A DNA stretch of 64,000 nt from Selaginella tamariscina (GCA_003024785.1 PUQB01000526.1:1-64000), one strand, 5' to 3'; positions 1-11,830 are shown, counted from the stretch's first letter. Notes: a model not told the origin generated them from the letters alone. Numbers and translations are program-made.

Positions 1-144
1 CTGTCTCTAGTCTCCACACGCTGCTCTCCAAAAGGCTTCCAATTTAGTGTGCCCTTAATTCTCTTAGATCTAGGTATAGCTCTTTAGGAATATTCTAGCT
101 TATACCTTTCTGGGAATATTCTTTGATTGTTATACGTCGTAACA
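1..144 (-). repeat. 3' LTR (partial) of decayed Ty3/gypsy element
   Basis: This block is repeated with few changes at 3162-3309. Both copies share the starting words CTGTCTCTAGTCTCC, the middle words AGATCTAGGTATAGCTC, and the end GTCGTAACA. The right-hand copy is complete and has TG...CA ends, so this is the other LTR of the same minus-strand element, cut by the window edge. On the minus strand it follows a purine-rich tract and the pol remnant, which makes it the 3' LTR. Confidence 0.85.
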
Positions 145-158
145 ATCCTCCCCCCATT
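145..158 (-). other. Polypurine tract of the Ty3/gypsy element
   Basis: Directly inside the LTR the + strand reads ATCCTCCCCCCATT, so the minus strand is a run of purines ending at the LTR. This is the expected site for priming of second-strand synthesis in an LTR retrotransposon. Confidence 0.7.
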
Positions 159-189
159 AGCAAGTCCTTGTCCTCAAGGGCAGTATAAC

Positions 190-1018
190 TTACTCAACTG
201 GTCCTGTATCATTAGCCTTGTACATCCACAAAGAATCTACCCGGGACTCGTTCCTTGTGAGTACTCTCTTTAACTGGCTAACATGAAACACTGGGTGCAC
301 CCTCACTCCTTCTGGCAGCCGTAGTCGATATGTCACCTTATCGATACGCTCCAGAATCTCATAAGGACCTGAGTACCTAGGAGACAACTTATCATTGTGT
401 CCCTTCCGTAAGGCCACAATAGTGTTCCGCCTTACATGTGTGGCAAATACCACTCAGAGATATACATAATCTCCCACCTGGAACTCTTGGAAGCTTCTGT
501 GCTCATTAACAAACTTGATAGCTCGGCTCTGAGCTACTTGTAAGTTCTTCTTGCACAAACTCTGAATGTTTCTAAGCTCAACACTCAGATCTTTAGCTTC
601 CTCATCCATGTTGCCTTGAGCTTTCTTACTTGCTAAACCCAGCTCAAAAGCTGTCTTGGAATGCCGTCCAAACATAGCATAATATGGACTCATTCCAATG
701 CCACTGTGTCCTTGGCAAATGGGTGACAAAGTCCATAGAGATACTGCCCCATCGCCTGTCTGGAATAGGCAATGGTACTAATAGCCCACTTGGTTTTTCC
801 CTGGGCACCTTTACTTGCTGACACTTGTCACAAGTCCTAGTACTCTATGATATTAGCTTTCATATTCCTCCAATAGAACCTTCTCTTGATCAACTCATAC
901 GTTTTCCTCCCCCCAAAATGACCAGCCTCCGGTGATCATGATGGAAATATAGTACCTGGTTGATCAAATGGTCCACACGAGGAAGATACACACGGCCATT
1001 GTAGTACAAAACTCCATC
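190..1018 (-). pseudogene. Integrase remnant of the Ty3/gypsy pol
   Basis: Reading leftwards from 1018, one sees the start of an integrase zinc-binding region (YYNGRVYLP) and, at about 840-720, a CDKCQQVK...DFVT segment. The text then jumps to the post-core region ([10 protein letters not shown], about 690-650) and ends in the C-terminal module ([19 protein letters not shown]) near 270-370. The catalytic core between the DFVT segment and [10 protein letters not shown] is almost wholly missing. Several stops and frame changes interrupt what is left. No chromodomain is visible after the C-terminal module. The enzyme normally inserts retrotransposon cDNA into the genome; this copy cannot work. 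Confidence 0.8.
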
Positions 1019-1607
1019 CTAAAATGAGAATGGTGGCTCTAGCTGTCCTCTGAGCTCCTGCACCTCAGCGTCTTGTGCTTGAGCATGTTGAACTACCTGG
1101 CTAAACTCACTGACCGTCCTTGTTAATGCATTACATAAGCGTGTTTGGAATTCTCTAACCACTGTGGCTCTCCTAACGCGTGACAAAGCATATACCACCA
1201 CGTTAGCCTTTCCCACGCAATGCTCAATAGGAAATTTGCCAAACTCCATGAGCTTAACCATCCAGCGAGCTTGAGAGTTTAACTCTTTCTGTTTGAACAG
1301 ATACACCAAAGTCTTGTGATCTGTAAACACTTTGAAACTTGCACCATAAAGATAGTGCCTCCAAACTCATAATGCATTAACAATAGCCAGTAGTTCTTGC
1401 TCATACGTTGAGTATTGTTGCTCTGCAGGATTCAAGTACGACTCTTATAAGCAATAGGCCTTCCCTCTTGCATAAGTACAACTCCAATGGCCACTCCACT
1501 TGCATCACACGATACCTCATAAGGCTTAGAGGGATCTGCAATACATAAAACTAGTGCACGTACCAAAGCTTTTTCAAAGCTTGGAAACTGCTCTTCTCTG
1601 AAGCACT
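1019..1607 (-). pseudogene. RNase H remnant of the Ty3/gypsy pol
   Basis: The minus strand at 1330-1019 encodes a typical end of a Ty3/gypsy RNase H: FTDHKTLVYLFKQKELNSQ, then ARWMVKLMEFG and ALSR. The stretch 1607-1331 holds the preceding part in other frames, with in-frame stops (for example around 1447 and 1370). The order RT, RNase H, integrase on the minus strand is the Ty3/gypsy order. Confidence 0.8.
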
Positions 1608-2300
1608 TCATGCAAAGGGAACGTCCTTCCTCAGCAACCTAGTTAATGGAGAAGCTTTCTTGGCATAATCCTTGACATACCGCCGGTAATAACCAGCCAT
1701 GCCCAAGAAACTCCGTAACTCTTCTGCATTGCTAGGAACTGGCCATTGCTCCACCACTGCCACCTTCTGTGGATCAGTCTTCACTCCACTTGGCGTCACA
1801 ATGTGACCCAAATACTCCACTTTGCACTGAGCAAATGCACATTTGCTCTTCTTTGCATAGAGCTTGTTCTCCCTCAACAACTGAAGAACTCTTCGCAAAT
1901 GCTGCACATGCTCCTTCATATTCTTACTGTAAATAAGAATATCGTTGAGGAAGATCTCCACAAAGTCGTGCAAGTAGTCACCAAACACCTCAGTCGTCAA
2001 CCGAGTGAATGTGACTGGGGCATTTGTTAAGCCGAATGGCATAACAGTGAACTCGAAATGCCCAACTATCTTGGTGAACACTCTGGCTCCACCGAGATGA
2101 TCCATGATAGTATCCACACATGGCATGGGCATCCTGTCCTTCACTGTTTGCTTGTTGAGAGCTCTGTAGTCTATGCACATCCTCATGGTGCCTTCTTCTG
2201 ACAAGCAATACTGGTGCACCAAATGGAGACTTGCTCAGTTGTATGAAGCCATATTCCAATAGCTCCATCACTTGTCTCTTAACCTCTTGCTCCTTAGCAT
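1608..2300 (-). pseudogene. Reverse transcriptase remnant, active site altered
   Basis: The minus strand at 2222-1608 encodes CIDYRALNKQTVKDR, then VMPFGLTNAP, then FLNDILIYS and HIVTPSGVKTDPQK, which are landmark segments of a Ty3/gypsy RT. The usual two aspartates of the active site read N-D here (codon at 1944-1946), so one catalytic aspartate is lost. Between the ARVFTKI and VMPFG segments a stretch that normally carries the first catalytic aspartate has been deleted. The 5' part continues to about 2300 in another frame (GFIQLSKSPFGAPVLLV), so there is a frameshift near 2220. Confidence 0.85.
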
Positions 2301-2577
2301 GGCTCAGTCGGAATGGCTTACGGTAAATGGCTTTCGTACCCTATTCCAGCTCCACACCTCTTGCATGTGGTATAGCCATGAGGTAGCTCGGGAGGGAAGA
2401 CGTCAGCAAACTCCTCGCACAACAGCTTTGCTCAAGGTGACAGTAAAAGAACTTTTGGAGACTCAAGCTTTGTTCCAAACCAAGTGTCTTTCACTTCACT
2501 ATACTCAAGCTTCATGTGCTTGGTGCTCCACTAGATCTTAGGATCCACACGCACTAGCTTCGCAAGAAAGAAAGTCT
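2301..2577 (-). other. Degraded segment upstream of RT
   Basis: Lies inside the minus-strand Ty3/gypsy element between RT and the tandem repeats. On the minus strand it probably contains the start of the RT region and the end of protease, but stops are frequent and I cannot recognise a protease motif. No independent gene is seen. Confidence 0.4.
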
Positions 2578-2990
2578 CCACCAGTTGGGTTTGCCAACCT
2601 CTAGCTGTAACTCCTCCACACAAGCAATTTAGCTCTGTGTGACAACTAAGCCCTCAATCTCGTATTGAGGCAGTCTTCGTTCAGCTCCACCAGCTGGGTT
2701 TTGCCAACCTACAGCTGTAACTCCTCCACACAAGCACTGTAGCTCTGTGTGATAGCTGAGCCCTCAATCTTCGTATTGAGGCACAGTCTTCGTGCAGCTC
2801 CACCACTGGGTTTTGCCAACCTACAGCTGTAACTCCTCCAACAAGCACTGTAGCTCTGTGTGATAGCTGAGCCCTCAATCTCGTATTGAGGCTCTTCGCA
2901 GCTCCACCAGCTGGGTTTTGCCAACCTCCAGTTGTAACTCCTCCACACAAGCACTGTAGCTCTGTGTGATAGTTGAGCCTTCAATTCGTA
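2578..2990 (-). repeat. Four-copy tandem repeat (about 104-113 bp units) in place of gag
   Basis: Units start at 2578, 2687, 2800 and 2904. Each contains CCACCAG.TGGGTTTTGCC, then CTGTAACTCCTCCA, then CACTGTAGCTCTGTGTGA, then CCCTCAAT and CGTATTGAGG. The copies differ by a few substitutions and short indels. The block sits where gag and protease would be expected. Short minus-strand frames cross the units but they shift frame between units, so I do not call them genes. Confidence 0.85.
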
Positions 2991-3087
2991 TAGACTTGCT
3001 CTCCTTGGACAATTTGCCTTTTAGTGTCCAACGTCTCCACACAGGTGGTTATTATCCCTTCCTACCAGGCACTCATCTCGAACCTTG

Positions 3088-3099
3088 CCTCCGATACCA
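3088..3099 (-). other. Primer-binding site (initiator-tRNA-Met type)
   Basis: On the minus strand this reads TGGTATCGGAGG, close to the standard plant retrotransposon site TGGTATCAGAGC. It lies two bases inside the 5' LTR, as expected. Confidence 0.8.
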
Positions 3100-3101
3100 A
3101 T

Positions 3102-3309
3102 TGTTAGGCACACTATGTACAAACTAGAGACCCTCACCAAAACCAACCGACCTCTCCCGAGCTGTCTCTAGTCTCCACACGCTGCTCTCCAAAAGGCTTC
3201 CCATCTTAGGGTGCCCTTAATTATCTTAGATCTAGGTATAGCTCTTTAGGAATATTCTACTCATACCTTTCTAGGGAATATTCTTTGATTTGTTATATGG
3301 GTCGTAACA
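3102..3309 (-). repeat. 5' LTR of the Ty3/gypsy element (208 bp)
   Basis: The block begins TGTTAGGC and ends GTCGTAACA on the + strand, giving TG...CA ends on both strands. It is bordered inside by the PBS and matches the partial LTR at 1-144. Outside it the sequence changes abruptly to LINE sequence, so the element inserted into, or next to, that LINE. Confidence 0.88.
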
Positions 3310-5925
3310 CCCACAGACCACGTCAAGGGGAGTTTACTAACCAACGGGGCGGACTCCATCGCCATTTCACCTGGTTTTGCATCTTAACCCCCAACATCGG
3401 GATCCACACCCTCTCCATAAGATCTCTCTCGTTCAAGTCCCCCCGCTCCCATGCAACTTCATGATGTGAGGCAACTGTTGATACCAAGGTCGTCCAGAAG
3501 AAGACCATTGTCCGTTGAATGGACCATCTTTGCCCCTTAACACTCCCTCATTCCGCGTGTGCCGAATTGCCCACATCACGCATCCCCGAATAAAATACCA
3601 CTGAGAAGGAGACAACCCTTTGCGGCTCTTCCACCACATCCAAAAGCTAGCCCCGGGCTGAAACCTGGAGGTTCGTCCCCATCCACCTTTACAACCCATA
3701 CCCCGGCTGATTTGGTGAGATAACTTGCATGCTCTCCCAAACAAACTAGCTCCCATCTCAGCCATGCGTCCTGCGACTCACCTATTTTATTACTCTCAGG
3801 ATACACACCCAGACTTCTTGTGTGCAAATGCATTTCCAAAAGCAGTGCCGTTCTGATTCCTGAATCCCACACGCGTCGCACCCCTGAAACGGGAGTCCCC
3901 AAATATTCCCACGTACTGCCAAACTATTCTGCAAAAGCATCCAAAACATTGCCTTGATTGCTAATGGCCATGGACCCGACCATAGTTCGCGGCCAAACTC
4001 CCTGCACAAGCCCCGTGGAAGCCCGGCTGCGTGTAAATGATCGGCCAACTTGGATGCTGGCCGCCGACCCAGTAACAGCTTTCTGCCCATACATGGCTGA
4101 TAGTTGAAAAAAACATCTCCCTGTCTCTCCCGCTATCCACCTCCATGCCTTGAGGTCAAAATCCAGCTCCTCCACGATCCCCTTGCAAAGAGGTAGAGCA
4201 CTCTCCACTCCCCATGCTTGACAGACAGATCTATACTTGGATATTTCCTTTCCATGTCCACCACTCTTGCTAATCGTGCCGTTGCCAAGTCGGGTAGGAG
4301 GGTAATCTCTATCCTATGTGGCTGTAGTAACCCGTCTGCTCTTGATACTCGGAATTGCGCCCCTTCCTTGACCCGCTGCATCGTATACAAACCAGACCAT
4401 TTGAACACCCTGCTCCTCTAAGATCAGCCAATCCCCTATCCGGACCTCCTGTGATTGCCAGTCGCCCATCTCACACAGACAATCCCGCACATATACAAGA
4501 GTCCTGGTTGCGACGACATTGTGTCCGACACCGCCTGTACATGGTGATCTTCCCACCGTTGGATCCACTGAGTCACCGAGTCTGGCTCGTCCAATGATTA
4601 TCGTAGATCCTCTAGTTGTTGAACTCTCTACAGCCCCACCTTGTGCCATCTTCTGAAACAATCACGCAACGATTGTGGCATCCGCTCATTCCCCAATACC
4701 CAACCTTCCTCGAACTGCATCAACTCATGTAGAAAAATTGGATGTCGTAGGTACTCCGCCCGACATCTAGGGGCCAACGGGTACAACGTCGCCTTGAGTT
4801 TCTCCCATGTGCCAAGAAGCTTACCTGTAAAAGAGTCCCAGAGCATCGGAAGTCAAAGTGTTGACGTTGCCAAGAACCAAACACTGTCCTGCGCCCACTA
4901 TACACACCCAGAACCACGAGCCAGCCGCACTCGCTCCACAACATCCCTCAGCAAGATCTTCCACGATTGTTGACCTGGTGATAACTCCCTGACTACCAGC
5001 TTGACTAGGAGTGCCGAGACGCTTCCACTGGTGGGATCAAGCCCAACCCCCCTTCCGCCTTCGGCATGGTGCATGATTCCCATCTCACTCGAGCTTGGTA
5101 TCTCATTCGACGACCCGCTCCTTTCCAGATATAGGCTCGCAACATGGATTCGATTTTCCGCATTGTCTCTATGGTGATGCTCCATGCCCCAGCAAAGAAC
5201 CAAAGGCTCCCGAGCAATACACTATTGGCCACTGTGGCCCGAGCAAGGAAAGACAGCTTCCTTTTCCCCCACTGGGTAATATGACTAGCCACACGTTCTA
5301 GCACAAACGTACTCTGACATGCCGGGTCATATCGTGTGCCAAGCTAGAAACTGAGATATCTTGTGGTGGCACCCCTTGCTATCCATTGAAAGCCCCAATC
5401 ATGTCCCCAGTTCGGATGGTCACCATCTCCAAGCCAGATCCCCTTTGACTTGCCCCAGTTGGTCTTCGCTCCAACAGCCAAGTTAAAGAGCTCCAACAAT
5501 CGCTTCACTGTGTCCAGGTTCTCCACATCCCCTGCCAGTACGAGTCCCGCATCATCCACAAACAGGATGTCTAGAACCTCTTGGTCAATGCGTGCATCCT
5601 CATCCATCATGTCACCCGCCAGAACGGGCAGGGGAATGCTCGTGGTCTCCGGGTCTACGTGCTAAGAGGTGGGCGTGCAGTGCCTCTGCTTGCATGAGGA
5701 ACAAGTATGGGGCCAAGGGGCATCCCTAATGAACGGATCTCCTCAACTCCACCATTCGGCTCATCCGCCCATTGAGGAGAAGGCAACTCTTCGATCGGCA
5801 ATACAAGCGGGACACCCATCTCACAAACACCCACGGGATCCCCTTCTTCTCCATCACCGCCTCCATGAATGTCCAGTCCACCCTGTCGTACGCTTTCTCA
5901 GCGTCCAGCAATAGCAAGCAATAAG
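3310..5925 (-). pseudogene. LINE (non-LTR retrotransposon) ORF2 fragment, 5'-truncated
   Basis: The minus strand carries an ordered set of LINE reverse-transcriptase segments. They are LLLDAEKAYDRVDW (about 5917-5877), ILFVDDAGLVLAGD (FVDD active site at 5549-5563), the thumb-like IWKGAG...PKAEGGLGL (about 5130-5030), and a zinc-binding segment with DACGIQESERHCFWKC (about 3900-3830) as in zf-RVT. Frameshifts and stops separate the segments. The endonuclease and most of the RT fingers are missing because the fragment starts at about 5925, where microsatellite-rich DNA begins. At the other end it meets the gypsy LTR at 3309. Truncation at the 5' end is usual for LINEs. Confidence 0.85.
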
Positions 5926-6330
5926 TTTATTGTGTTTGTGTGTGTAGGTGTATGGGTGTATCACATACACACAAATAATATAGATCATGCAAGGGTTTAA
6001 CATATGTGTATCTTTGAGTTTGTTAAGTTTTCACGTACACACAATACATACATACACACATATATACACACATAGTACATATGTGAATGTGTCCCGTTAG
6101 TACATATGGATTGTGCATGGTGTGTGTGTGTGGAGAGAGAGAGTGTTGAAAAATTAATTTTACACACATTACATACATTAGTACACATATATACATATAT
6201 ACATACACACAAACATACATACATATTACATGTGTGAATGTGTTATATATAGTACACACAGTACATATGGATTATACATGCGTTTAACATAATGTTTTTG
6301 ATAAAGAAGCAATAGATTGGGCATGGTGAC
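5925..6330. repeat. Microsatellite-rich inverted terminal repeat, left arm of DUF7869-like element 1
   Basis: The block holds CA/TG and TACATA runs and ends with GTTTAACATAATGTTTTTGA and AAGAAGCAAT. The reverse complement of the same order of words occurs at 14845-15081 and continues at 16876-17030, with only a solo LTR between those parts. Matching words include GTGTTGAAAAATTAATTTTA (6141-6160) against its inverted partner near 14980, and TGATAAAGAAGCAAT (6299-6313) against its partner near 14850. I read this as one arm of a long inverted repeat. The left edge is cut by the LINE fragment. Confidence 0.65.
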
Positions 6331-7394
6331 CCAACGATGATTATTCCAAATTATTCATTTATCTCGGTATGCCACATAGGCAGTAAGATAATATGTAAGC
6401 TAATATTAAAATTATGTAAACACTATTAATACTAAACATATGATCACTGTCACATATCATTACTTTTAATTTCTGTATAAAAAATTTATTATTCTTATAA
6501 AAATACACAAGAAAACATGCATAAAAATGCAAGTTGTAACTAAAATAAAAATGTCTATAGTCCCATTTCTTAATAATTAATAATTTTAGTTATTTAATTA
6601 GCATTTTCTAATATTAAGGAATATTCTTTAAAATAATATATGTTTAAAAAAAGAATATTCTTTAGAATATATGTTTGAAGACAGAATATTTTTTAAAACA
6701 TTATATTACCCTTTAATAAATTATACCATTCATCAACCAAAAATGAATAACATTATAAAAGTAAAAGGTATTAAGTTATATAATATATTATTTTTAAGAT
6801 TGTATGGGCTTAATAAAAATTATTAAAGAGCATGAATGAACGTTGTAATTAAAATGGGAATGTCTATAGTCCCATTTTCTTAATAATTAGTAATTTTAAT
6901 AATTTAATTAACATTTTAATATAAAGAAGATTTTTTTAGAATAATATATGTTTTAAAAAAGAATATTCTTTAAAATGTATGTTTAAAATATTAATAATTA
7001 ATACATAAGTATTAATTAAAGACATTTTTTATATTCCCATTTTCATTTATCATTCCCATTTTAGTTACAATGTTCATATGAGAGGTACATTATATAAATA
7101 TTTATATTAATATTAAAATATTAATATTTAAATATAACATTAATTAAAAATTTGTACTAGTAATAATATATATATATATGCAAAATCCTATATAGTCAAT
7201 CTTCCATATCTTTTTATAAATTTATATAATTAAGTAGACAATTTAGTACTATTATTAAAGAGTCTATTATAATTATGAATTTTAAATATACTATATTTTA
7301 TAATTTTGTAATTATTTTAAGCTTCATAAAACATACATTCTCTTGCAATTTTGTTAATCGTGACTTTATTAACGCTTTTTGACATCCACCCATA
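6331..7394. other. AT-rich non-coding stretch of element 1
   Basis: No gene is supported. The stretch holds repeated words such as GTCTATAGTCCCATTT (near 6552 and 6861) and AGAATATTCTTTA (near 6650 and 6960). It is matched in inverted orientation by 20900-21420, so it belongs to the repeated element rather than to unique DNA. Confidence 0.6.
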
Positions 7395-8885
7395 TTAAAT
7401 GGATTTAAAATTTATAAAACATGCTATGTCTTTTTGATTGGGAGACCATGTTTTCTTTAGGCAATCATTATATCTTTTGCTCTCCTTCTCATGCCGCCTT
7501 TTTTGTGGTTTAAACCATGCAACCTTTACCATACTATTTTTTATGATAATTTCATGTGTGTCGATAATTTGACCCATTCAAATAGGTTGATTATATGACA
7601 CATTTGGAGTGATAAGGACGATCATCAATTTTTGAAAATCCTTGCAGCAATCAAAGTATGGTTAGGTTTTTAGTTCCTTTGTTTAACAAAGTGTGGGGTT
7701 TGCATTTCCACATCACTATTGACTTCTATGTCGTCTGTGCTCATTGATGTTATTTCAATCTCTTATTGCCACCTTGTTTTAGGCCAAAAAAGGGTGATGC
7801 AATTCTGTACTTGTGACAATAGGCCCTTTTAACTCTCGAATAACAGTCTTCCAATAGTTGACCATATGCTTATATAGTTCTAAATAACCAGTTGCCTTAT
7901 CAAAATTCTTTTAAACTCATGCCACATATTTTTTAATGCAATCAATAATAAGCTCTTGTTCCTTGAGCTGGGCACTCAATGGAATAGGCTTTTCATTCTC
8001 TCCACTTTTGAAGAGTATTGAGCATCTCCAACAGGTCCATGAAGAAGTGCAACATCATCTTCAATGCGCTCGGGATTTGCAACATAGTGGCACAAGGTGA
8101 CCAGCTAAAGAATCACTCCCCTCTTTGATATACTATTTGAGAAATTTTTAAAGTATGGCACCTCAGTCACAAGCAAAGCACAACTTTTTTTGGAGATGTA
8201 ATTTTCAAAAAGATCCATCATATGTGGTAAGGTAAGTGCACTTGTCCTTTTTGTAGAGTTGGAGACCTTGCTGAAGAATGCATCAATATTTTCATGAGTG
8301 TGACCAACCATAAGGAAACTGAGCATGATTGTCTCAAACACACCTTTGGCAACAAGCATTGACAAGTATGCTAGTACATATCTAGAAAATAAAAGTAAGT
8401 ATGATCTTGAGAAACTCTTAACTAAAATGATTTACCTATTTTTGTTCTCACCTGCACAATTATTCATTTATAAAAGCAGCTTATTTGATATTAAGGACAC
8501 ATGTACACTATGTGAGTTAGATCCCTCCACTAAACCAAAACTCTCAACAAGGTCATCTATTTTTTGTGCAGGCTGTTGACAATGCCTCTCGTATTCCCAA
8601 GTAGCCTCAAGTGCAGATGTGTTCATGAGAACATTATATAGAGGTTGAAGGTGTTATTTCTTCACTTTGAGATCACCCATAGGACTTGTTTGTGAGTGGG
8701 CTTCAAGGTTTCTGAACACATGACCAACGACCCAATTGTGAAATTAGAGTCATTAGACCAATGTGGAAGTGAAAAGTGTCTATATGATTCATAATCGTGT
8801 CCATATGTTAGCACACCTGTCAATGAAATTGGAAGTTTCATGATATTTCCAAGGCACTTTAGTGTTGCAATGAGCTTTGGAATGT
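7395..8885 (-). pseudogene. C-terminal part of a DUF7869-like transposon protein (copy 1)
   Basis: The minus strand at 8365-8105 encodes SMLVAKGVFETIMLSFLMVG, then HTHENIDAFFSKVSNSTKR. The GHTH-[EN]-x-ID-x-FF segment (8273-8305) is the hallmark I associate with DUF7869-type proteins, an uncharacterised family that often occurs in repeated DNA. Downstream minus-strand frames continue in broken form to about 7395 (MVKVAWFKPQKRRHEKES near 7525). Frames change often, so it is a relic. An inverted second copy of the same stretch lies at 19645-20870. The family name rests on motif memory only. The function is unknown; a role in transposition is an inference. Confidence 0.55.
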
Positions 8886-9449
8886 TTAGTCTTTGAATGA
8901 TCCATCTTGTTGTGGATCAAGAACAAGTATTCTGATGGGCGTGACACAGAAAGCATGCGGTATGCATAGTGCTAAGATTGACAAGTTTGTTGTGCAATCA
9001 TGTGGGCCTCCATCTTCTTTTGAATGGTAGTGATCTCCACCAAGGTTTTTGCATACAGCCTTCAATGATGTACAAGTGTCACACTTAGAAAAGCTAAAGT
9101 GTTTTGCAATCTCCACATCCTTAAAATGAGTATTCCATATGTTGTTGAAGGTACCACCAGTGTAGATTGTTTGGAGCCTCATCAAACTGAGGCACTTGTT
9201 CACATGTTCACACAGCTTCAATTGAGTGTAGATTGAAAGTAAAACCTTGAGATTTTCCCTAACCCCTGCATTTGTGGTACGGCATTTGTCAGGCATCTTA
9301 TTTGCATTTGCTTTCACAAAAGCCTTTAGTATCTCTATGGCTGCCATAATGTGAGAGCAGATTTTGACCAGGCGAGTGTTCCCATGTATTGAGGTGCGCG
9401 CTCCATTTAGCCACTCATCCCTCCGACGGTAGAACGTGGTCTTTGGGAT
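8886..9449 (-). pseudogene. Middle part of the DUF7869-like protein (copy 1)
   Basis: An open minus-strand stretch of about 189 codons begins inside the LTR junction near 9455 and runs to 8886. It starts IPKTTFYRRRDEWLNG and contains KCDTCTSLK with closely spaced cysteines, which could bind zinc. The start codon shown by a simple ORF search comes from the inserted LTR boundary and is not real. The true upstream part lies beyond the solo LTR at 10963-11830. The matching uninterrupted junction is seen at about 30437-30460 in copy 3. Confidence 0.55.
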
Positions 9450-10962
9450 TGTCATGGTTTCTACTATGACTCTCCTTTTACTTTGGATGTTGACTGTTGT
9501 TACCTACTGTACTATGTTCATAAGCCCTAGGTGTAGAAGAAACAAATCCACTTAGTGCACTTGAATAAGAGTTTTCTAGATGGAAGTGCTAGCTTCGCCC
9601 AAAGTTTCTTGCAAATACTTAATAACACTCGGCTGGACCATCACTAGATATGTCTTGGTTTGGTTTTGGGTGGCTTCGGTGAGTTTGGCATGTCGAATAT
9701 GGGTAGAAACACCCTTAGGGTTGACCTAACCCTAGGGTTTTCCCCTTAGGTTAGGGTTTAAAGGTTAATGGGTCATTAATTAACTCACCAAGTATATTCT
9801 CTCTGGGAATGAGATTCCGTGCCAGCCCACTTATGTAAATAGGAAAACGGGGGGGGGGGGCTCTGTCACATAAATAAGGTAGAGTATGTAGAAGTGAGGG
9901 TTCCTAAATTCGTAATTGAGCTCGTTACTCTTCTCCCGGTGCAAGCTCTAGCTTGTGTCGTCAAAGCACAACCCTCTATTGTGCTGCCCTAACTTTCAGA
10001 TGACATGGGTACATCCCACCTTCGGGGTAGCTCACCCTTAACATTGGCGAATCCATGCCTAGAAGGTCTTGTTGGAATGCACGTTCCAAGAGGCAAAGGT
10101 TGAGGCTTGTCTCTAACCTCCTCCTCCACGTCAAGTTAGGTGTAGCACTCGTTGCCAAGCAAGGCACATTCATGTCCTTGTCGGATTATGGGTGTGGGAT
10201 CTTGTTTGACATGTTCACATTACCCAATTCATGAAGGTTCACTAAGGGGTTCTAGAGTTAGCATTTAGGAGCCACGTTTGTGGCACTTAGTGCAATTTTT
10301 GAATCTAAGGGCTATGGCGTGATAACCACATCGTGGAAGGCAATGTCACATGGAGATGAGACACTGGGCTAGACATCACATGATACAACGCCTGAGGCAT
10401 GCTCTTTGGGGTTGTATCATGGGTTTATCGCCAAGGGGTTGGATACTCTAGCAAACAGGCATGTTTATGCTCGCACTAGGGTGCTAAGCCTTGGGTAATT
10501 GCTTAGGGGAGGTTAGGTCTCATAACTAGGTGTGCTTAGGCACACTTGGCTAGGGGAATGTTCTCCTTGGAATCCAGGGGTTGAACAACCTAAGCTTGTT
10601 CATGGTTCAGGGTACCCCTTGTCGCCCTAAAGGGTTGTACTCCCAGATGAGGGTGATTCCTCAAAGGGTAAGTGACGATGCCTTAGCTCTATCATGGGGG
10701 TATGTGTGAGACACATTCCTTTGTGGGGTTAGGGCAGAGCCTATCTAGGAGGATCCTAAAGTCTACTCGGGTTATCCTTTAGAGTTAAGGGGATGGTCAT
10801 TCTAGGAGACTTAGGGTAGGACTCTAAGTCTTTTGCCTAATTGGGCTCTTAAGTCAGACTCTTAGGGTTATCTTGGAAGATTTAGCGTTGCTCACATAAG
10901 ATGATGACGCCGAATGGCCACTTAGCAGCCAGGTGTTGGCCCTTTGGGTTAAAACTTTGATA
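9450..10962 (+). mobile_element. Solo LTR of the long-LTR family, inserted in the DUF7869-like gene
   Basis: The block starts TGTCATGGTTTCTACTATGA and ends GGTTAAAACTTTGATA. It matches the LTRs of the element at 40519-47699 along most of its length but lacks about 185 bp in the middle, near 10600. The direct repeat GGGAT flanks it on both sides (9445-9449 and 10963-10967). No internal domain, PBS or second LTR is attached, so it is a solo LTR. It contains a G10 run near 9849 upstream of a TATA-like stretch. Confidence 0.92.
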
Positions 10963-11830
10963 GGGATCCTATATATAGTGTATCAAGCTTTGAAGCAGAT
11001 GGCCACCTTATTAAATACTATGGATGTACTCTGATAACCTGTGTCCAAGGTCATTCCATTAATACACCCAGTTAGTGCAGCATATGCAAACTCATGTCTT
11101 TGCTTTTGGGTGAGCATACAAAAGGCATGTCTACATTGGGTAATTTCATTCCGATCTGCCATCTGACAACACTTCTTCTTGCAACAGTTAATCGTGAAAA
11201 TGTTAGCAACGCTTGCCAAAGATGTAGGATTCATCTTGACCCTCTTGTTAGAACTTGCAGGGGCAGATCTGCAACTCATGAATCACCTTTTCCTTACTAT
11301 AGGACCAATGCAAGAAACCTCTTCAAATATGGGTTGTCCTTCTGGGTTATTATTATTGAAATCCAACTTTGGATATGTTGAACCATCTCGCCGTCTTAAT
11401 TCAGATGTTCACCACTTCACGGGGGATCCAAGATGCAATGTGCCATTAGGTGAAACCTTTATCATAACTACACCAATGAAGTAGGCCCTTAGTTTTTCTT
11501 TTGATACGGTTGCCATTGGATTTACAAATGTGATGATGCCCCTCCAACCTCAATCTCATGAAGAAAGAAATCACCTCATCCATCACAACAGGCAAGCCAT
11601 CATCTAGTGAACTCATTCTGCATTCTCTGTATAAGCCTTGACTTCATCCACATTTCACAATACAGGAAACCCTCTTCAAATTCCATTCCAAGAACCTCAA
11701 CATGCTTGCACCCATACGTACACACAAGATCCTTGGGCAATATTATGACATGATGCATTATCATCTCGAACTTCCATAGTTCCAGTGCTAACTATCTTAT
11801 TGTTCTGAAAAAGAAATACTTTATTTCCAA
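10963..11830 (-). pseudogene. N-terminal part of the DUF7869-like protein (copy 1)
   Basis: The minus strand at 11279-10983 encodes SSNKRVKMNPTSLASVANIF, then CCKKKCCQM and RNEITQCRHAFCMLTQKQRH. The paired cysteines suggest a zinc-binding start. Further minus-strand frames to about 11830 match the + strand copy at 29550-30430, where the same order of segments is found. Frameshifts and stops are present. The solo LTR at 9450-10962 splits it from the middle part. Confidence 0.5.

Noticed and set aside
1746..2030. Plus-strand frame opposite the RT remnant
   Set aside because: It is the shadow of the conserved minus-strand RT.
2681..2984. Minus-strand frames across the tandem repeat block
   Set aside because: They only reflect the repeat unit, shift frame between units, and match no gag motif I know.
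5997..6259. Minus-strand reading frames of 75-78 codons rich in Cys, Val and Tyr
   Set aside because: They arise from CA/TG and TACATA microsatellites and have no protein-like composition.
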